In this document: positions 18,361 to 26,801 of the stretch, piece by piece
Numbering within the stretch: the first letter of the stretch is position 1
How the letters are laid out: every line of letters starts with the position of its first letter
Assembly: GCF_000620625.1 (NCBI RefSeq)
Contig: NZ_JIAW01000005.1
Coordinates: forward strand, 124,001 to 188,000
Source of the DNA: Mycobacterium sp. URHB0044
GTDB lineage: Bacteria > Actinomycetota > Actinomycetes > Mycobacteriales > Mycobacteriaceae
Direction of reading: 5' to 3'
DNA length: 64,000 nt
Made by a program: the position numbers and the translations under genes
Notes under the pieces: model-generated
What the model was told of the DNA's origin: nothing
Database searches by the model: none
The model's input: the letters and a program-made list of their open reading frames with translations, nothing else

Positions 18361-18374
18361 TGCCATCGATGGCA
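18361..18374. promoter_or_regulatory. LacI-type operator 2, perfect 14-bp palindrome
   Basis: This is a second exact TGCCATCGATGGCA, ending 6 bases before the AGGAGTGAGG ribosome binding site and 17 bases before the TTG start of the LacI-family gene. Autoregulation of the lacI-kinase-aldolase operon is inferred. Confidence 0.8.
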
Positions 18375-18391
18375 TAACCGAGGAGTGAGGG

Positions 18392-19378
18392 TTGACCAAG
18401 AGCATCTTGCGGGACGTGGCCGCGGCCGCAGGAGTCAGCCTGCGCACCGCGTCACGCGTGCTCAACGACGACCCCAAGGTGGCCGTCGACACCCGAGCGC
18501 GGGTGCAGCACGCGATGCGCGAGTTGAGCTTCACCCCCGACTCGATGGCACGCTCTCTGCGCGCAGGTACCGACACCGCCCTCGGCATGGTCGTCGAGTC
18601 CGTCGCCGACCCGTTCTTCTCCGCCATGGTGGCCGCCGTCGAGAAGGCGGCGTCCAACGGCGGCAAGTCGGTGCTCATCGCCTCGACGCACGGCGACCCC
18701 GACCGCGAACGTGCCGTCGTCGGGCAGATGCTCTCGCGACGGATCGCGGGCATGCTGCTGACCCCCACCGCGGGTGACCACGCCTGGCTGCGCACGCAGA
18801 CGCCGCTGGTGCTGGTCGATCGCGCCGCCCCCGGGCTGGATGCCGACGTCGTCGGCATCGATGACGAGGCTGCCGCAGTGGAAGCCGTGAATCATCTCGT
18901 CGCGCACGGCCACCGCCGGATCGCCTATGTCAGCGATCACCCGCTGGTGCCGACGTCACGCGCTCGCCTCGCCGGGTATCGCCGCGCCATGGCCGCCCAC
19001 GGTCTCGACCCGGACCCGCGGCTCGTCCGCGCCGAGTGCCCGGACCCGGCGTCGGCGGCGGAAGCCACGCGAAACCTGTTGGCCGACAAGGGCTCCCCTA
19101 CTGCGCTGCTGAGCGCGGCCACCCGCTGCTCGTTGGGCGTCGTACCCACCCTGCACGCCCTCGGTCGAACCGACGTCGCGCTGGTGTGCTTCGGCGACTT
19201 CGCCATGGCCGACCTGCTGCAACCCGGCGTCACGGTCGTCGATCACTCGGCCGAGGCGGTCGGCGCGGCCGCCGCCACCCGCCTCGGTGAGCGGATCGCC
19301 GACCCCGGCCTCCCCGTGTCGACCATCCACGTCCCCGTCCGGCTGATCGCGCGCGGTTCCGGGGAGCTGCGACCGTGA
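18392..19378 (+). CDS. LacI family transcriptional regulator
   Basis: 328 residues from a TTG start with AGGAGTGAGG upstream. The N-terminus is the LacI helix-turn-helix and hinge: ILRDVAAAAGVSLRTASRVL, then FTPDSMARSLR. Residues ~60-328 form the periplasmic-binding-like effector domain (LGMVVESVADPFFSAM, HRRIAYVSD). Two identical palindromes sit directly upstream, pointing to autoregulation. The stop overlaps the GTG of the FGGY kinase gene, so the effector is probably the sugar or sugar phosphate handled by the kinase and aldolase. Confidence 0.93.
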   Translation: MTKSILRDVAAAAGVSLRTASRVLNDDPKVAVDTRARVQHAMRELSFTPDSMARSLRAGTDTALGMVVESVADPFFSAMVAAVEKAASNGGKSVLIASTHGDPDRERAVVGQMLSRRIAGMLLTPTAGDHAWLRTQTPLVLVDRAAPGLDADVVGIDDEAAAVEAVNHLVAHGHRRIAYVSDHPLVPTSRARLAGYRRAMAAHGLDPDPRLVRAECPDPASAAEATRNLLADKGSPTALLSAATRCSLGVVPTLHALGRTDVALVCFGDFAMADLLQPGVTVVDHSAEAVGAAAATRLGERIADPGLPVSTIHVPVRLIARGSGELRP

Positions 19379-20721
19379 CCACACGGGAGGCCGTGGCAGG
19401 CGTCGACCTGGGCACCACGATGGCGAAGGCCTTGTTGCGCACGCCAGATGGCGAACAGTTGGCTCTGGTCGAAGGCCGGACGCCGTGGACCACGACGCCG
19501 GACGGCGGTACCGAAACCGACGCCGAGTGCTTCGTCGACCTCGCCGTCGACCTGCTGCGCCGCGCCTACGAGCAGGCGTCCGCCAGTGCGCCGCTGCGAG
19601 TGTCGGCGGTCGCGGTGGCGGGGCTTGCCGAAAGCGGTGTTCTGCTCGACGGATCGGGGCGCGCACGCACACCCGTCGTCGCCTGGTTCGACCCCCGCGG
19701 CGACCGGCAGGTCGCATCGATAGCCGTGCGCGACAACCACTTCGGTACTCGCTTCGTACGACGGACCGGGCTGCCGTGGGACTGCCAGGCCAGTGTCGCG
19801 AAGCTGTTGTGGTTCATCGACGACGGGCTCGAGCTCACGCACGAGCACCGCTGGCTCAGCATGCCCGAGTACGTCGTGCACCGCCTCGGCGGCGCGCTAG
19901 TGCACGAGCCGTCGCTGGCCTCCCGCACGGGACTGTTCGACCAGTCGACCGGTGCACCGTGGGCCGACGGCGCCGTCGAACTGGGGCTGCCGCCGACGCT
20001 CCTGCCCGATCGCCAGCCCCATGGCGAAAGCGTGGGAGCGCTGCGGCACCGCGGACTTCCGCCGGGCATGCAGGGTGCCGCCCTCGTGGTCGGCGGCCAC
20101 GACCATCCGGTGGCGGCCATCGGCGTTGGTGCCACCGGCGCCGACGAACTGTTCAACTCCACGGGAACGGCGGACGTCGTCGTCCGATCGCTGCCCGGCG
20201 TGCTCACCGACGAGCAACGCGAATCGCTTGTCGGGAACGGCATTTCGGTCGGCATGCACGTACTGCCCGACACCAGCTCGCTGATCGGCGGCGTCCGCGG
20301 GGGGCTGTTGCTGCGCCGAGTGCTCGCACTGCTCGGTGTGACGACCTCCCAGGAGAGGGCCGCACTCGACGCCGCCGCGCTCACCGTCGAGTCGCTGCCC
20401 GCGGGCCTCGACGTCTCCGGCGCCGGCCCGACGGGCGACGACGTCGTCCTGCGGGTGCGTGAGGGCGCCCACCCAGCCGCCGTCTGGGCCGCGGCCACGC
20501 GCTACACGGCGCGTGAGACCGGTGCCCTGCTCGACCGGATGGAAGCCGTCGTCGGCCCGCATTCCCGCGCCGTAGCGAGCGGCGGCTGGACCCGCATGAC
20601 CAGCGTGCGGACGGCGAAGTCCGCCGTCATCGACCGCCTGACGTTCTCCGATCTGCGCGAGCCCGGGGTCGCCGGCGCCGCGCTGTTGGCCGAACGGGCG
20701 ATCACCCCAAGCCCCGTCTAG
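19375..20721 (+). CDS. FGGY-family carbohydrate kinase
   Basis: 448 residues, GTG start in a GTGA overlap with the LacI gene. The N-terminus carries the ATPase-fold phosphate loop VAGVDLGTTMAKALL, followed by AVAVAGLAESGVLLD and VVAWFDPRGDRQV. The second lobe has VVGGHDHPVAA and FNSTGTADVVV, as in gluconate/xylulose/glycerol kinases. It phosphorylates a sugar or polyol with ATP. The aldolase gene follows after 10 bases, so the product is probably converted to a ketose phosphate that the aldolase cleaves. No transporter is encoded nearby. The exact substrate is not evident. Confidence 0.88.
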   Translation: MTTREAVAGVDLGTTMAKALLRTPDGEQLALVEGRTPWTTTPDGGTETDAECFVDLAVDLLRRAYEQASASAPLRVSAVAVAGLAESGVLLDGSGRARTPVVAWFDPRGDRQVASIAVRDNHFGTRFVRRTGLPWDCQASVAKLLWFIDDGLELTHEHRWLSMPEYVVHRLGGALVHEPSLASRTGLFDQSTGAPWADGAVELGLPPTLLPDRQPHGESVGALRHRGLPPGMQGAALVVGGHDHPVAAIGVGATGADELFNSTGTADVVVRSLPGVLTDEQRESLVGNGISVGMHVLPDTSSLIGGVRGGLLLRRVLALLGVTTSQERAALDAAALTVESLPAGLDVSGAGPTGDDVVLRVREGAHPAAVWAAATRYTARETGALLDRMEAVVGPHSRAVASGGWTRMTSVRTAKSAVIDRLTFSDLREPGVAGAALLAERAITPSPV

Positions 20722-20731
20722 AAGGAGACAC

Positions 20732-21652
20732 ATGTCCACGACCACCCAACCCGTGCGCACCCTCGCCGACATCGCAGCACCCGATGGAGTGTTCTCGATC
20801 ATCGCGATGGATCAACGAAACACGTTGCGGCGCATGTTCAGCGCAGTCGGCATCGAGGCCAGCGACGCCGACTTGATCACCGCGAAGACCGACGTCGCAC
20901 GCGAACTGACCCAGCTGGCCAGCGGCATCCTGTTCGACCCGACTTACGGCGTGCCCGCCGTCACCGGAACGGGAGCACTCGCGGAGTCCTGCGGCCTGCT
21001 GGTTGCCTCGGAGCCGGCTGAACGCGGCAAGTTCGGCGTGGAGCCGGTGACCCACCGCGACCCGGCGCTGGACTCGCGCTGGGTGCTCTCGCAGGGCGGC
21101 GACGCCAACAAGTTCTTCGCGCAGTTGCGAGCCGACCGGCCCGCGCCTGCTGCCGGCCAACCCGATCTCGTCGAACAGTGCCTGCAGGCGGTGCGCGACG
21201 TGGTCGCCGACTGCAAGGAGGTCGGTATCCCCTCGGTGATCGAGAACCTCGTGTATCCGTTCGAGGGTGAGGACCTGACGGGCCGGCGCCGCGCCGACGC
21301 GGTCATCGAGTCGGCGCGCGCACTCAACGAAATCGACTGTGACTTGCTGAAGCTGGAGTATCCCGGCTCGCCAGAAGCGTGTCGTCGACTCGCCGCGGTG
21401 CTCGACCGGCCGTGGGCGGTGCTCTCGGCAGGCGTGCCGTTCGACGAGTTCACCCAGGTGCTGCAGATCGCGTTCGACGAGGGCGGCGCCTCCGGCTTCA
21501 TCGCCGGCCGCTCGGTGTGGCGCGAATCGCTGGCACTCTCCGGCGCCGAACGTCAGCGCTTCCTGGTCGACGTTGCGCGGCCACGCCTCGAGCGACTCAT
21601 CGCCGTGGCGTCCGATCGCGCCAGGCCGTGGACGCAGATCGCGGCCAGCTGA
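20732..21652 (+). CDS. Class I aldolase of the LacD/YihT type
   Basis: 306 residues with AAGGAG before the ATG. FSIIAMDQRNTL near the N-terminus and LLKLEYPG, with the presumed Schiff-base Lys, are typical of tagatose-1,6-bisphosphate aldolase (LacD) and sulfofructose-1-phosphate aldolase (YihT). ENLVYPFEGE and GFIAGRSVW are further family blocks. The enzyme cleaves a ketohexose phosphate into two trioses. With the FGGY kinase and LacI repressor it forms a compact catabolic operon. Whether the substrate is tagatose-like, a sulfosugar or another ketose cannot be told from sequence. Confidence 0.82.
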   Translation: MSTTTQPVRTLADIAAPDGVFSIIAMDQRNTLRRMFSAVGIEASDADLITAKTDVARELTQLASGILFDPTYGVPAVTGTGALAESCGLLVASEPAERGKFGVEPVTHRDPALDSRWVLSQGGDANKFFAQLRADRPAPAAGQPDLVEQCLQAVRDVVADCKEVGIPSVIENLVYPFEGEDLTGRRRADAVIESARALNEIDCDLLKLEYPGSPEACRRLAAVLDRPWAVLSAGVPFDEFTQVLQIAFDEGGASGFIAGRSVWRESLALSGAERQRFLVDVARPRLERLIAVASDRARPWTQIAAS

Positions 21653-21666
21653 CGGAGCCCCACTGA

Positions 21667-21695
21667 AACGCCGCGCCCCGCAGTGCTTCGGCGTT
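21667..21695 (+). terminator. Possible weak stem-loop terminator after the aldolase gene
   Basis: A 7-bp inverted repeat, AACGCCG and CGGCGTT, with a 15-base loop starts 14 bases after the aldolase stop. It is followed by ACGCTTCTT rather than a clean T-run, so intrinsic termination is only possible. Confidence 0.3.
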
Positions 21696-21753
21696 ACGCT
21701 TCTTAGCCACTGGGATCGACATCCAGCTTGGACGTTCAAGGGATCGCGACGCG

Positions 21754-22377
21754 ATGACCGATGCGAATCACGAAGAGCACAGCGAGCTTTCCGACATCGA
21801 ACTGCGAGTGCGGACGCTCGAGTCGATCCTGACCGAGAAGGGTTACATCGATCCTGCCGCGGTGGATCGCATCGTCGAGGTCTACGAGACGAGCATCGGG
21901 CCGCGCAACGGCGCAGCCGTGGTCGCCAAGGCGTGGGCCGACGAGGAATTCGCCAGCTGGCTGCGCGAGGACGCCAGCGCCGCCATCGCGTCCTGCGGCT
22001 TCGTCGGCCGCCAGGGTGAACACGTCCTGGCAGTAGAGAACACCCCGACGACGCACAACATGGTCGTCTGCACGCTGTGCTCCTGCTACCCGTGGCCGCT
22101 GCTCGGGCTCCCACCGATCTGGTACAAATCTGCGCCGTACCGCTCCCGTGTGGTGATGACCCCACGGGGCGTCCTCGAGGATTTCGGCGTGACGCTTCCA
22201 CCTGACACCGCGATCCGGGTCTGGGATTCCACGTCCGAAGTGCGCTACCTGGTGATCCCGATGCGCCCTCCTTCGACCGACGACTGGAGCGAGGAGAGGC
22301 TCGCCGACCTCGTCACGCGCGATTCGATGATCGGGACCGGGTTGGCGCTTGCACCGGAACGGGTGGTCCGCACGTGA
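21754..22377 (+). CDS. nthA: Nitrile hydratase alpha subunit, cobalt type
   Basis: 207 residues, the normal length. The metal claw VCTLCSC lies at 105-111 with Cys106, Cys109 and Cys111; Thr after the first Cys is the mark of non-corrin cobalt enzymes (iron enzymes have Ser). [11 protein letters not shown] and [13 protein letters not shown] follow as in the family. The enzyme hydrates nitriles to amides in the cytosol. The beta subunit gene starts in a GTGA overlap and the activator gene follows. No amidase is adjacent, although an amidase lies about 32 kb away in the window. Confidence 0.95.
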   Translation: MTDANHEEHSELSDIELRVRTLESILTEKGYIDPAAVDRIVEVYETSIGPRNGAAVVAKAWADEEFASWLREDASAAIASCGFVGRQGEHVLAVENTPTTHNMVVCTLCSCYPWPLLGLPPIWYKSAPYRSRVVMTPRGVLEDFGVTLPPDTAIRVWDSTSEVRYLVIPMRPPSTDDWSEERLADLVTRDSMIGTGLALAPERVVRT

Positions 22378-23033
22378 ACGGCGCGCAGGACATGGGCGGC
22401 CAGATGGGATTCGGCCCCGTCGTGGAGGAAACGGATGAGCCGCCGTTCCACGCCGATTGGGAGCGGCGGGTACTCGGCCTGACGCTCGCCATGGGTGCCG
22501 CGGGCGCCTGGAACATCGACATGGGACGTTTCGCACGCGAGTCGCTGCCACCCGCGGAATACCTCACCTCGAGCTACTTCGAGATCTGGGCCAAGGGACT
22601 CGAGAAGCAATTGCTGCAGGCCGGACTCGTCGCCGTCGAGGATCTTCACGCGGGCCACGCGGTGGTGGAGCCCGCGCCCGTCAAGCACGTGCTCAAGCCG
22701 GACGAAGTGCTGCCAGTCCTACGCGCCGGTGGACCAAGCGAGCGCCCCGCCGAGACGCCGGCTCGCTTCACGGTCGGTGACCGGGTCGTCACCCGCAACA
22801 TGCATCCGTACCGGCACACTCGGCTGCCCAGGTATGCGCGCGCGAAAAGCGGTGTGATCGAACGGGTTCACGGCGTGCACGTCTTCGCGGACGCGCACGC
22901 GAGCGGGCGGGGCGAGGAGCCGCAATGGCTGTACAACGTGCGCTTCACCGGGATCGAGCTGTGGGGTGAGGACGCCGACCCGACGCTGACGACGTCGATC
23001 GATGCCTGGGAAAGCTATCTTGAAGCCGGCTGA
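22374..23033 (+). CDS. nthB: Nitrile hydratase beta subunit
   Basis: 219 residues from the GTG overlapping the alpha stop. The N-terminus ([15 protein letters not shown]) is the classic beta-subunit opening, and the C-terminal SH3-like barrel contains [25 protein letters not shown] and [13 protein letters not shown]. The subunit completes the alpha-beta heterodimer and shapes the active-site channel. Its last 32 bases overlap the activator gene in another frame, consistent with coordinated translation of the three proteins. Confidence 0.95.
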   Translation: MNGAQDMGGQMGFGPVVEETDEPPFHADWERRVLGLTLAMGAAGAWNIDMGRFARESLPPAEYLTSSYFEIWAKGLEKQLLQAGLVAVEDLHAGHAVVEPAPVKHVLKPDEVLPVLRAGGPSERPAETPARFTVGDRVVTRNMHPYRHTRLPRYARAKSGVIERVHGVHVFADAHASGRGEEPQWLYNVRFTGIELWGEDADPTLTTSIDAWESYLEAG

Positions 23034-23403
23034 GGCGCTCCGGGCGGCCGCCGCGCCGGTCGCACCGATTCCGCTCGGCGACGACGGTGAACCGGTATTC
23101 GCCGAGCCTTGGGAGGCAAAGGCATTCGCGATGACGTTGGCTCTCCACGAGCGCGGTGTGTTCACGTGGCCGGAATGGGCCGCGTGCCTCGCCGAACGGA
23201 TCGGCCACGCGCAGGCCGCAGGGGATCCCGACGATGGGTCGACCTACTACCGACACTGGCTGGCCGCCCTCGAAGACGTCGTCACCAATCATCGCCTGGC
23301 CAGTGCGACGCAGCTCGAGGAGCGGCGCGCATCGTGGAGTCGCGCGGCTCTTGCCACACCGCATGGCCAGCCGATCCTGCTGACGAACGACCCGCAGAGG
23401 TGA
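23002..23403 (+). CDS. Nitrile hydratase activator/accessory protein
   Basis: 133 residues, with similarity to the N-terminal helical half of the beta subunit: FAEPWEAKAFAMTLALHERGVF, TWPEWAACLAERI and YYRHWLAALEDVV. Small proteins of this kind (e.g. NhlE/P14K type) accompany cobalt nitrile hydratases and mediate cobalt insertion by swapping the alpha subunit. It overlaps the beta gene by 32 bases. No cobalt transporter gene is seen next to it. Confidence 0.88.
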   Translation: MPGKAILKPAEALRAAAAPVAPIPLGDDGEPVFAEPWEAKAFAMTLALHERGVFTWPEWAACLAERIGHAQAAGDPDDGSTYYRHWLAALEDVVTNHRLASATQLEERRASWSRAALATPHGQPILLTNDPQR

Positions 23404-23419
23404 GCGCGCCGGCGTCCTC

Positions 23420-24055
23420 CTATTGCCAGTCGATCATCCGGGACAGGTACGGAGCCATGCCGTTGGTGCGTACCGGTGACACCGTGACGGCGGGGTTCGT
23501 GGCCTCCAACATCTGACCGTTGCCGAGGAACATCGCGACGCTCTGGGTGCCGTCGGGGCCGTAGAAGATCAAGTCACCTGGAAGTGCCTGCGACGGCAGC
23601 ACCTTGCGGCCCACCTTGTACTGCTCGCCCGACGAACGCGGCATCTTGATCCCCACACCCGCGAAGGCGTACTGGATCAAACCGGATGCATCGAACCCGA
23701 CGACGCCAGGTGTCGGAACTGATCCCGCGCCTGGAACGGATCCCGCGGCCGGAAGGGTGGCAAGTTGAGCGGGACCGAGTTGAGGGGTTTGGACCTCGGT
23801 GCCATAGGTGGATCCCGGGACGGTGTCGAAGCCGGGGATCGCATTGGCCTCGGGCACGGTGCTGGGAGCGGGGACGGCACTGGCAGTCGGGCCCTGCGTG
23901 TTGCCCCCGCCATAGGTGTAGGGCACGCCGCGCTGCGACAGCGCCCGCTGTATCACGTAGTCGATGGCCTGCTTGTGACTCTGATCCGCGGTCGCAAGAC
24001 CGGGGGTCGCCACCAGCATGGCCAAACTGATCGCCACCGCGTAGATGCGTCTCAT
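23420..24055 (-). CDS. ripD: NlpC/P60-fold peptidoglycan-binding protein, RipD-like, catalytically substituted
   Basis: 211 residues from the ATG at 24055, preceded by GAGGTGGAG; longer in-frame starts lack a signal peptide. Residues 1-23 form a Sec signal ending ATA. In the NlpC/P60 domain the catalytic Cys is Ala123 (FDASGLIQYAF) and the catalytic His is Ser172 (SVAMFLGNG), the pattern known from M. tuberculosis RipD, which binds but does not hydrolyse peptidoglycan. A Pro/Ala/Val-rich insertion occupies ~52-117 between YGGG and the FDASG helix. The gene is divergent from tenA. Confidence 0.88.
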   Translation of the reverse strand: MRRIYAVAISLAMLVATPGLATADQSHKQAIDYVIQRALSQRGVPYTYGGGNTQGPTASAVPAPSTVPEANAIPGFDTVPGSTYGTEVQTPQLGPAQLATLPAAGSVPGAGSVPTPGVVGFDASGLIQYAFAGVGIKMPRSSGEQYKVGRKVLPSQALPGDLIFYGPDGTQSVAMFLGNGQMLEATNPAVTVSPVRTNGMAPYLSRMIDWQ

Positions 24056-24157
24056 CTCGAACTCCACCTCTGTCAAGGCCTCAGCGCGGTGACCTTCGCG
24101 CATCCAGCTGCCACTACGTGACCCTTCGCCGGTGCGCATCATTGAGCCGACCCTGAA

Positions 24158-24180
24158 GTCACAAAAGTCACTAGTGTCAC
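24158..24180. promoter_or_regulatory. Three GTCAC direct repeats at 9-bp spacing in the ripD-tenA intergenic region
   Basis: GTCAC occurs at 24158, 24167 and 24176, separated by four bases each, about 105 bases upstream of the ripD start. An 8-bp palindrome CACTAGTG overlaps the last two copies. The regular spacing suggests a protein-binding site, but no regulator is known. Confidence 0.35.
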
Positions 24181-24186
24181 TTGTAC

Positions 24187-24205
24187 AACACCCGAGGATG
24201 GTGTT
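24187..24205. other. Stem-loop in the ripD-tenA intergenic region
   Basis: AACACC and GGTGTT form a 6-bp stem around a 7-base loop, followed on the plus strand by TTGC. It lies between divergent genes, so it is not placed as a normal terminator for either; it may be part of an operator. Confidence 0.3.
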
Positions 24206-24300
24206 TTGCATCCTGCCTGGTACGCGGCTGCAAATTGTTCGTACCGTGACCGAACCGTCACCGCCGCGGGCACGATGTCAGGGTTCCGGTGCGAGCTGAA

Positions 24301-25005
24301 ATGATGCGCCCCATGCACATTCAGAGTGGCTCAACGGACCCAGACTGCTGGTCGGCTCGGCTATGGCGGGAGATCGAGCCCACGTTCGCCGCGATCCTTG
24401 GCCATCCGTTCCCTACCGGCCTCATCGATGGGTCCCTCGACACGGAGGTGTTCGCGCACTACGTCGCACAGGACGTCCACTATCTGCGGGACTACGCGCG
24501 GGCGTTGGCCATCGTGGCCGCCAAGGCGCCAACGTTGGCCGACACGGCCATGTTCGCCCGGCACGCGGCCGAAGTGTTCGACGTCGAACTCGAGTTGCAC
24601 ACGGCTCTGCTGCCCCAGCTCGGCCTCGACGCCGCCACGTTGGGCGCCGTGCCGGTGCTGCCGACGACCCGCGCGTACACCAGCTATCTTCTCGCCACCG
24701 CATACGGGGGCAGATTCGCGGACGGGTTGGCCGCCATCCTGCCGTGCTACTGGATCTACGCCGAGGTGGGCGCGGAACTAGCCGAGCGCGGCTCCGTGGA
24801 TCCTCGCTACCAGCTGTGGATCGACAGTTATGGCAGCGCTGAATTCGCAGCGACCGTCGCCCAGGTGCTGCAACTGGCGGACCGCACCGGCCCGACGCTG
24901 AACCCGGCCGATGAGGCGGCGGCTCGAGCGCACTTCACGACGACCGCGCGCTACGAGTGGATGTTCTTCGACGCCGCCCATCGGCGCGAGGACTGGCCGG
25001 TCTGA
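24301..25005 (+). CDS. TenA family aminopyrimidine aminohydrolase/thiaminase II-like
   Basis: 234 residues from the ATG at 24301; a GTG at 24289 would add four. The TenA fold is recognisable by an all-helical pattern and the conserved blocks YVAQDVHYLRDYARAL, TRAYTSYLL and ILPCYWIYAEVG, which holds the catalytic Cys of the TenA_C group, plus the C-terminal EWMFFDAAHRREDW. The enzyme salvages thiamine breakdown products by hydrolysing the aminopyrimidine. No other thiamine gene and no TPP riboswitch is seen nearby, so it may act in salvage only. Confidence 0.87.
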   Translation: MMRPMHIQSGSTDPDCWSARLWREIEPTFAAILGHPFPTGLIDGSLDTEVFAHYVAQDVHYLRDYARALAIVAAKAPTLADTAMFARHAAEVFDVELELHTALLPQLGLDAATLGAVPVLPTTRAYTSYLLATAYGGRFADGLAAILPCYWIYAEVGAELAERGSVDPRYQLWIDSYGSAEFAATVAQVLQLADRTGPTLNPADEAAARAHFTTTARYEWMFFDAAHRREDWPV

Positions 25006-25023
25006 GCTCCCGGCCCGGCGAGG

Positions 25024-25524
25024 CTAGGCCGAGCCCAGTGCCGTCAGCGCCGCGTCGTAGTCGGGCTCTTGCGCGATCTCGGGCACCAACTCGGAGTACG
25101 CGACCTTGCCATCGGCACCGATCACCACGACCGCGCGAGCGAGCAGCCCGGCCATCGGACCGTCGGTAATGGTGACGCCGTAGTCCTCGCCGAAGCTGTC
25201 ACGGAACGCCGAGGCCGTCTTGACGTTCTCGATGCCCTCAGCGCCGCAGAACCGATTCTGCGCGAACGGCAGGTCCTTCGACACGCACAGCACGGAGACA
25301 CCACCGTCGGCAGCACGCTTGTTGAAGGTCCGAATACTGGTCGCGCACACCGGCGTATCGACGGACGGAAAAATGTTCAGCAACACGGCCTTGTCGCGGA
25401 ATTGCTCGTTGTCGACCACGCCGAGATCGGTGCCGGTCAGTGCGAAGGCGGGCGCCGAGGATCCGACGGCGGGCAGCTCGCCGACGGTGTTGATCGGATT
25501 TCCGCGCAAGGTTATCTGTGTCAT
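25024..25524 (-). CDS. tpx: Thiol peroxidase (Tpx)
   Basis: 166 residues from the ATG at 25524, which gives the family's normal length. Peroxidatic Cys60 lies in PSVDTPVC, resolving Cys93 in RFCGAEG, and an extra Cys80 in SVLC; the same three positions occur in M. tuberculosis Tpx. The enzyme reduces hydrogen and organic peroxides with thioredoxin in the cytosol. It lies downstream of the acyl-CoA-dehydrogenase-like gene on the same strand (66-base gap) and converges with tenA. Confidence 0.96.
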   Translation of the reverse strand: MTQITLRGNPINTVGELPAVGSSAPAFALTGTDLGVVDNEQFRDKAVLLNIFPSVDTPVCATSIRTFNKRAADGGVSVLCVSKDLPFAQNRFCGAEGIENVKTASAFRDSFGEDYGVTITDGPMAGLLARAVVVIGADGKVAYSELVPEIAQEPDYDAALTALGSA

Positions 25525-25590
25525 GCCGACAGTCTGCCAAGGCGGCCTGGGCACCGCAGGCCGGGGTGGCCCCGCTGTGCGTTCGTCCGT

Positions 25591-26775
25591 TCAGAGCCCG
25601 GGTTGATCCTCGATGATGCCCAGCCAGATCTGTGCGGCGTCGATGGCCACCTTCTCGCTGATGAAGGCATGTTGGGTGCCGGTGTACACGTCGCGGAACG
25701 CCCGCTCGAGGCGACTGCCTTCGCGGATCGCGGTGGTGCCCGCGACGAGATGGGCCCATTCGGCGCAGGCGCGTGCCGCGTCGGTGGCGTAGACGGCGGC
25801 CACGCGCATGTCCGCGCGCATTGCCGGGGTGAGGTTTTCGCCCGACGCCACGGCAGCCTCCGCGGACGTGAAGGCGTCGAGGACCAGAAGCCGGGCAGCG
25901 CGCCACATCGCGACGTGGTGTGCGAGCCCCTTCTGGAACGTCGGCCGGCTGGCCAGCGACGCCATGTCGCTCATCCGAAACTTCGTCGCGGCCAGTTCTT
26001 CGACGTCGTCGAGCATGCTCTTGGCGACGCCGAGAGCCCACGACGCGTGACCGGCGGCGACGACGGGCATCAGCCCCATCCGCGTTGCGGGCGACGCGCC
26101 TCGGTGCGGCTCACGAGTGAACAGTGGAAAGGTGCGGCGCTCGGGCACGAACACGTCCTGAACACTGTAGTCATACGATCCAGTTCCCTTGAGCCCCTGT
26201 ACATGCCAGCCGTCGAGAAACGTGACGTCCTCCCGAGGGAGCACCGCGACCTGCATGTCCGGGACGCCTTCGCTGATCCAGCGCATCTCACCGTCGTCCA
26301 TCGGCAGGAATCCCGCCGCAACGTATTCGGCATGACCGGTGCCCGACCCGAAACTCCACGAACCGCTCAACCGGTAACCCCCGTCGACGGCGGTCCCCTG
26401 GCCATTGGGAAAGAACTGGCCGCCCATCGTGACGCGGTTGTCGCGAGCGGTGAACACCTCGTCGAAGCCCTCGTCGGAAAGGTACGCGGCGGCCGCGAAC
26501 GACGACGGCAGATTCGCGATCCCGATCCATCCGAATGACCCATCCTGCCAAGCCATTTCGATCCACGTCTCGATCATCTCGGCAAACGACGGCTCGACAC
26601 CGCCCGCGGCAACGGGATTGAAGGCCGACATCAGTCCGCTGGCCCACATCTCGTCGACGATGGCCGAAGTGAGGGTCCGTTGCCGCTCGGATGCGGCGGC
26701 TTCGCCCCGGACGAGGTCACGCATCCCGCGCGCCAACCCGGTGACCTTGCCATCGACTTCTGCCATCGACGTCAT
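25591..26775 (-). CDS. Acyl-CoA dehydrogenase-fold flavoprotein
   Basis: 394 residues; GAGAGGGGAG precedes the ATG at 26775. The chain has the acyl-CoA dehydrogenase fold: N-terminal helical domain, LSGSWSFGSGTGHAEYV in the beta domain (flavin contact) and a C-terminal helical bundle. Its closest type appears to be the group that includes flavin-dependent monooxygenases such as HsaA/DszC, since the usual Glu-containing dehydrogenase active-site loop is not obvious. The gene follows an MDR reductase by 26 bases. The substrate is unknown; oxidation of a lipid or aromatic compound is plausible. Confidence 0.82.
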   Translation of the reverse strand: MTSMAEVDGKVTGLARGMRDLVRGEAAASERQRTLTSAIVDEMWASGLMSAFNPVAAGGVEPSFAEMIETWIEMAWQDGSFGWIGIANLPSSFAAAAYLSDEGFDEVFTARDNRVTMGGQFFPNGQGTAVDGGYRLSGSWSFGSGTGHAEYVAAGFLPMDDGEMRWISEGVPDMQVAVLPREDVTFLDGWHVQGLKGTGSYDYSVQDVFVPERRTFPLFTREPHRGASPATRMGLMPVVAAGHASWALGVAKSMLDDVEELAATKFRMSDMASLASRPTFQKGLAHHVAMWRAARLLVLDAFTSAEAAVASGENLTPAMRADMRVAAVYATDAARACAEWAHLVAGTTAIREGSRLERAFRDVYTGTQHAFISEKVAIDAAQIWLGIIEDQPGL

Positions 26776-26801
26776 CGGCGATCTCCCCTCTCTCGTCCGG
26801 C

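Noticed and set aside
24187..24205. Intrinsic terminator at the ripD-tenA stem-loop
   Set aside because: It sits between divergent gene starts, so no transcript is expected to end there; it is listed as a structure only.
24056..24300. TPP riboswitch upstream of tenA
   Set aside because: No CUGAGA-type core or matching stems could be found in the intergenic region.
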